A stretch of DNA of 64,000 nt from the NCBI GenBank assembly GCA_013423385.1, contig BLZA01000011.1, positions 969,978 through 1,033,977 of the forward strand, read 5' to 3'. The stretch's first letter is position 1. Each line of letters begins with the position of its first letter. The notes beneath the pieces are model-generated. The model saw only the letters and a list, made by a program, of their open reading frames with translations. It made no database searches and was not told the DNA's origin. The DNA is from Naganishia liquefaciens (taxonomy: Eukaryota; Basidiomycota; Tremellomycetes; Filobasidiales; Filobasidiaceae). Positions 59,080-64,000 of the stretch are shown here, one piece after another. The position numbers were made by a program, and so were the translations under genes.

Positions 59080-62000
59080 GGTCAGAGCCTCAAGAAGGAC
59101 AGCTAGGGAAATCAGATTTCAGCCCATGACTTGCTGATCACCAATTGAACACGTATCAGTTCGGGTATTGCTGCAGAATTCCAAACACGGGCAATCCCTG
59201 TTTCAGTATCGCTTGACGAGTGCTCTTCATGCAATCATGCGCTATCAGGAAAATCAGAGGAGCCGTAAGGGACATCCATACGAGAGACGTAGCTCTTGGG
59301 AAGAGGCACGTGCAAAGAGAAAAGGAGAGCGCTAGCCCCATTGTCAGGGCGAGAGCGTACAGAATTACAACTGTTATGAACAAAGCTCGGATAAGAGGCT
59401 TGCCACTGAATCATACGAACTATGATATGTAGCACGCAGCATAGTGGTCTGAAGGGTCACTCTACAACTGATAGGATAGTATGTCCGTCCATCTCTAAGT
59501 ACCCAGCCCTCACCATTCATTAAGAGAGGCTTTCGCTCGTGATGCAGATCATAACAAGAGATGGTGCTGTGATGGAAACCTCAACGAACGAGGTATCGTG
59601 GGCCCTTCCGCACTTGCGCTCGATTTCTCCTTTATGACAACAACATAGCAAACTCACATCTTTACCGGCAACCCCGACTGGAATGCATTTCAAATTGAAG
59701 ACTTACGTACGACCCCTGGATGAGAAATTGCGCAAAGCGCAGAAGCGAGTACAACGGCTAGCACTGACGGCAGAGGATACTGTGACTAGAGGAATAAGTC
59801 CAGAACCGTCAGAGTGAATCCCCCTATGTAGGATGGTGGTTACACCTGCCGCGCGTGCGACAATCGAAACGAGGCAGGTTCAGCAGCAGTAAGCCTCTAC
59901 TATACTTATTGACTATGCCTGTGAGTCGGGAAGACGCACAGTTCCAAGGCTAATTCAAATGTGAGTCTTGTGTTTCCATACAGTCTTCCCGTATCATCCC
60001 ATTATCAGGAGCCCCCAAGCCATACCGAAGGCATCAACGTCGAAGACATTTCAGCTGAGATGCCAACTTACAGCGGCATCTGTCGATGCAACAACTTTAG
60101 TTGATGGTCTTTGTTATAGACCCCGGTCTTCCAAGGCGAGATACCAGACCAGGATGGTGAATTTGACAATGGGCCATCCCTTGCTGAGCATATTATATAT
60201 AAGACAGAGGTAACACTGTCAGAAGCGAAGTGAATGAGGCACATAGTCAGCCGATAAAGTTTGGTCAATAGCTAGCTTTAGCTGTCAGGTCCTGCTGCTT
60301 TGCTGGACCAACAACTTCGACCAAAGAAGGATAATTCTTGGGTTCAGGGGCATCGGTTAACAGTCCAAGCCCGCGTAAGTCACGATGGATAGGTGTACTC
60401 ACCTTGCGTGTTAACTCTGGATGTTGCATGACCATGGCGGAAATAAGTGGAAGTCAGCTCTCTCCACCTTCGTACTGCGTTACGCACACTCGCAAAATCA
60501 CATCGTAGGCTCGGCTGCTTCGTTGCCCCACACAATGGCCCCATAACATCGCTATCTCGGTCGCTACCACTGCCCTTTCATACCGCTTAATTCAGATACT
60601 TCCATCTATCCAGCGATAATTTATGTTCAAGCGCGAATGAAGATCACTCGTCAGCTCCTTGAGGGGGGGGACCTAGTTTTTCAGACGATTAATGTGTCAA
60701 ATGAGTCTCCAAAAGCGTGTATGAATCGCAATTGTCCCTCAGACTCGGACTACTCCATTTCTGTTGAAGGGACGGTGATCGAGCTTGAAGCCATCGCTGC
60801 GTATTAGGTGCAGCTCTTTCTAAAAAACTCTAATGAGGCTGCCATGCCTGCAATGTCGTTGAAGCAGTGGTTCCTGGATCAGGCCTTGAGTTTAAAATTC
60901 TGCTTAATCGAAGCAGCCTGTCTAAGCGTTGGTTTTTCTGCCAGGGTAAGGATCAAGTCATATGTGAGATAGAAAGATTGAATGTGATTCTGAAAGTGAT
61001 TGAGATATCTTTCTCGGCTGTAGTGGGAATGATAATATTCTGACGTGTTCTGACAATCATTGGTCGAGTTGCAAGGCTTATCTGATTGAGAGTCTCGTTG
61101 AACCCGTTGTTGACTGAGATTTTACCGAGCCCGAAGTTTCAGAATATAAATTCAGTCCGCCTTCGTGTGTTCACTCAGGTCGCACTTTTGCTATCACTTT
61201 GTGCTGGGTATACCTAAACTTTACGAACTTTACGGCATAAAAAGAACCTGGCAGAAAGTAGCGGTTTGTAATACGGGCTTCTTTTGAGTGTTAAAGGTGC
61301 ACCTATAAGAAACGAGCAATAGAAATTCCAGGTATTTTCGCTTTCAGCTTTTCGGTCAAGCGGTTTTTTTGGGACGGGAGACTGTAGTACACCCTTCATC
61401 AGTGAACCGCGTGAATCAAGTAATTAGATCCCACACGATAGCGGTGATCTGCGACGAAAGATTTAACATCCTCTGCAGCAAGTAACCTTTGCATCTCCAA
61501 AAGGTTGAGCAGATGATGTCTGTAAAGCTCCTTAGTACGGGGCGTCAACTAACGGCCTTGTATGACTAAGCAGTGACCGATTATGAGACCGGATGATTCC
61601 GGCTACTCTCAGAATATCCGGAGAAAATGGCACGTTCAACGGTCTTCTACTTCGGTGTCAGAACTGAGACAATGACAAGTGCTAGAGTGAAGCTGAAGGG
61701 TTCACAATAGCGGGGCTGAAGACAAGGGAACAGTGATCGTGCGGTAATGTTAACTACGAGTAGCGAGACTGGCGAGACGAGTTGTAAAGGCAAAGCAATG
61801 CTAAGCCAGTGACGCTTGTACTTTGGGTGGCAAAGCCTGATTCAATAGAATGGCCTTCTACAGTACAAGTGATTTGAGCTTCATTATATAGACATCGGGA
61901 TTGGTGGCAAACTGAAGTTCGCACAGGGGAGCCCTTGATCCCTGTGACTGTAAACTGTCAATGCGAGAGCTGCAAAGGCTGCAAGTCGTGCACTGGCAAG

Positions 62001-64000
62001 TCGGGCAGATTTGCTGACTGGATAGAAGTCAGCTAGCTGCAGGGAGCCCAGGAACCCTGATGAGAAATGCATGTCACGGCAGAAGCTGGAAAGGCTGCAA
62101 GTTGTGCGATAACAGAATGGGCATAAGCAGACTTAGCTTGAAATGTGAAGGGGGATTCGGGCACTTGTTGACTTGTTTACCCCTTGTCAGGCGGGGCTCG
62201 CTGGCGATGGCTCGCAATGCGCGCGATGCGGGCGGCGGAAGCAACAGTGGCAGCCGCCGCGGAGCGAAACCTGACATTTAGTCTAGTAGCTGTAAGGTGA
62301 ATGGAGTCTACAGAGCAGCTCTTCAGCTGAGCTCGTAAGCGATACAGGATAAGCTAGAGTTCAGCTGAATTACAAGTACAAGTCACAAGAGATTACAAGT
62401 GCAGAGCTAGCTAGAAAGGACCTTTTGTACTCGATTTATCTTTTCTGCTACTGTACAACAATTTGGTAATTCCATTCTCAATCCTCCTTTGTCCTGCTTA
62501 TCCTACTCGTTATCCGGGTGAGCGAACATCTCCAGAAGAGGAGCGAGAGGGGCGTGCTGGCCTTCAGCAAGAGCTGGGCAGCAGCCTTAGTCCTCTTACA
62601 ATGGCAAACCGCAATGACGACTGCTTAGTGACCTGAGAGCACCTATGAATAATGCCAACAAACGAAAAAAATATGTGCAAATCACATAAGACATGATTCA
62701 AGTATGTTGTCGGAATCTGCTGTTCTCCCGGTTTAATTCAGCAGGCGTGATAACCACTCGACTCAAATATACATAATCTAATAACCTGGTTGGCTATGTA
62801 GCTCAATGCTTTCCTATTTTCTTGATGAGTTTGAGCCCCCCCCCCTTCACGAACACCTTGAGTACATTGATTCACTTCAACCTTGATATCCCATTTTCAA
62901 TTTTTCAAGGTCGTGCATCTGCGTACGGCTTGCTCAGCTTCTAGGCAGTGCATTTTTGACGACCAAGTTTCCCAATCAATCGCAAGTTAGCCACAATCAT
63001 TTTCATCCGTCAAATCCCTGGCGTATCTCTCGCCGCATGGCCAATTTTTCGTGGCAAGCAATTGTAACGAGTTCACCCCTCAGAGCCTGGAGTACGGCAA
63101 CCGGTCCAGTGAATGAGTATCAATGATTCGTATTACTTGCTTCTTCGAGAGCGCAAAGACCCACAGCCTCTTCGTTTGGCGACTGCTGTTGGAGGATACG
63201 CAACAGAATAATTGGTTCAACTCTGAACTGTATCCGATCGTGCGGAGTAGTCGTTGATCTAACCTTTTCAAACACATCGCACTTCCGTTTCGCAGGTTTC
63301 CTTAGCAATCTTGCCTTCGCTCTAGCAGGCCAGTCAAAGTAAAATGAAAGGATCAAAATCAAGTCGTACGTCAATTGAGCCATACGTCCCTTTCCAGAAG
63401 CTTGACTTTTTTGAGTAGAGCATATCACTTCGCTTGCAGCACTCCCATGGCATTTTGTTTTCTGAAAAGGATTGTTGAAGCGATCAGCTTCGTCGAATCA
63501 TGACGTTTGCCTCTAGATTAGAAACCTACACTTCACAGCACAAAACACACGAAGCTATGTATCCAGTATCTTTGTTTCCTATCGCTTGTGAAGAAATGCA
63601 TCTGAATAGTTCATCTCAGTCTGATAGGTGAGAACAGCTATGGACAGTGAGGAGAGACATGCAGCATCTAATTTCATTCTGACAGTCAACACCGTGCGCC
63701 AGGCGTCAGAGATACCGCAATATCCTGCCAATTTCCCCGAGCCTCATTTGTCAATCATGTCACTGGAAAGCCTTGTCTACAGATATCATGGTGCATCACC
63801 GACTGAAGCAGGTCAGCTCGGATATACCCAGACAACTGTTACTGCGAAAACGCGATAGTACTCATGCATCCCCCGTCATATTTTGATTACCGCAGCAGGC
63901 ATGATTCAAGGGTGGCACCAGAAGATTCTAAAAGAATCAGAGTAGAAATGTCTAATGAATATTAAAGGTCACTCCTAGTTAATGAAGAACTCACCTAAAA
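59080..64000. other. gene-free stretch, 4.9 kb, to the right edge
   Basis: No open frame here exceeds about 100 codons or resembles a family, and no multi-exon series was recognised. It contains homopolymer runs (G8 near 60663, C10 at 62836-62845) and a near-repeat of 24 nt (listed separately). Base composition looks more AT-rich than in the genic part. The promoter of the zinc-finger gene occupies the left end. I saw no transposon ends, LTRs or telomeric repeats. Confidence 0.5.
61968..62107 (+). repeat. pair of near-identical 24-nt segments 116 bp apart
   Basis: 61968-61991 and 62084-62107 share AGCTG[C/G]AAAGGCTGCAAGT[C/T]GTGC, 22 of 24 positions identical. Nothing else between them aligns well by eye, so this is a small direct duplication rather than an LTR. 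Confidence 0.7.

Noticed and set aside
60660-60671. Homopolymer G run (and C10 at 62836) as a quadruplex or telomere signal
   Set aside because: Single short runs without the repeated spacing of a G-quadruplex or telomeric unit.

Overview
The window is nuclear DNA of a fungus, most likely a basidiomycete and possibly a tremellomycete. The evidence is the gene content (Hda1/Clr3 deacetylase with an Arb2-type tail, ENA sodium pump, Mpe1, Src1/Man1, Mgm101, Vps1), extreme intron density (up to 19 coding exons per gene, introns mostly 45-70 nt with GTRNGT donors and CTNAY-like branch sites), and protein details such as an Rvb2 N-terminus that resembles the cryptococcal one as far as I recall. Exon coordinates below were built by hand from splice sites, reading frame and family conservation. 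Except where stated, every model keeps one open frame from start to stop and its coding length is a multiple of three.

Layout. 1-4603: RVB2 (minus, runs off the left edge), divergent from an HDA1-type histone deacetylase. 6323-10208: ENA-type P-type ATPase. 10734-13441: RCC1-repeat protein ending in a PHD finger. 13964-15910: secreted/transmembrane protein with a cytosolic SH3 domain. 17027-18784: CUE-domain protein. 19153-20878: small mitochondrial-type ORF, then the MIA40 intermembrane-space oxidoreductase. 23238-24046: mitochondrial ribosomal protein uS7m. 24529-27247: FGGY carbohydrate kinase. 28104-29165: GPI-anchored PEBP-like protein. 29421-31247: DRG1-type GTPase, divergent from URA3 (31617-32607). 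32757-35333: MPE1. 37610-40645: VPS1 dynamin, convergent with an XPG/FEN1-like nuclease (40765-42542). 44696-47044: RhoGEF. 47846-49937: YSC83/DUF1776 protein, divergent from MGM101 (50332-51660). 52266-55597: SRC1/MAN1-type inner nuclear membrane protein. 55798-59079: C2H2 zinc-finger regulator.

The genes are mostly housekeeping, in head-to-head or tail-to-tail pairs. Several concern mitochondria (MIA40, uS7m, MGM101, YSC83) or chromatin and the nucleus (RVB2, HDA1, RCC1-PHD, SRC1). Gaps of 1-2.5 kb (4604-6322, 15911-17026, 20879-23237, 35334-37609, 42543-44695) and the last 4.9 kb hold no gene I can name. Some of them contain exon-like open frames that may be small genes or relics. I saw no rRNA, convincing tRNA, CRISPR array, intact transposon or biosynthetic cluster. 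The unusual material lies in gene structure: micro-exons (4, 13 and recurrent 14 nt), GC-AG introns, a branch-point-like pentanucleotide array inside an MGM101 intron, and a few uncommon domain combinations.
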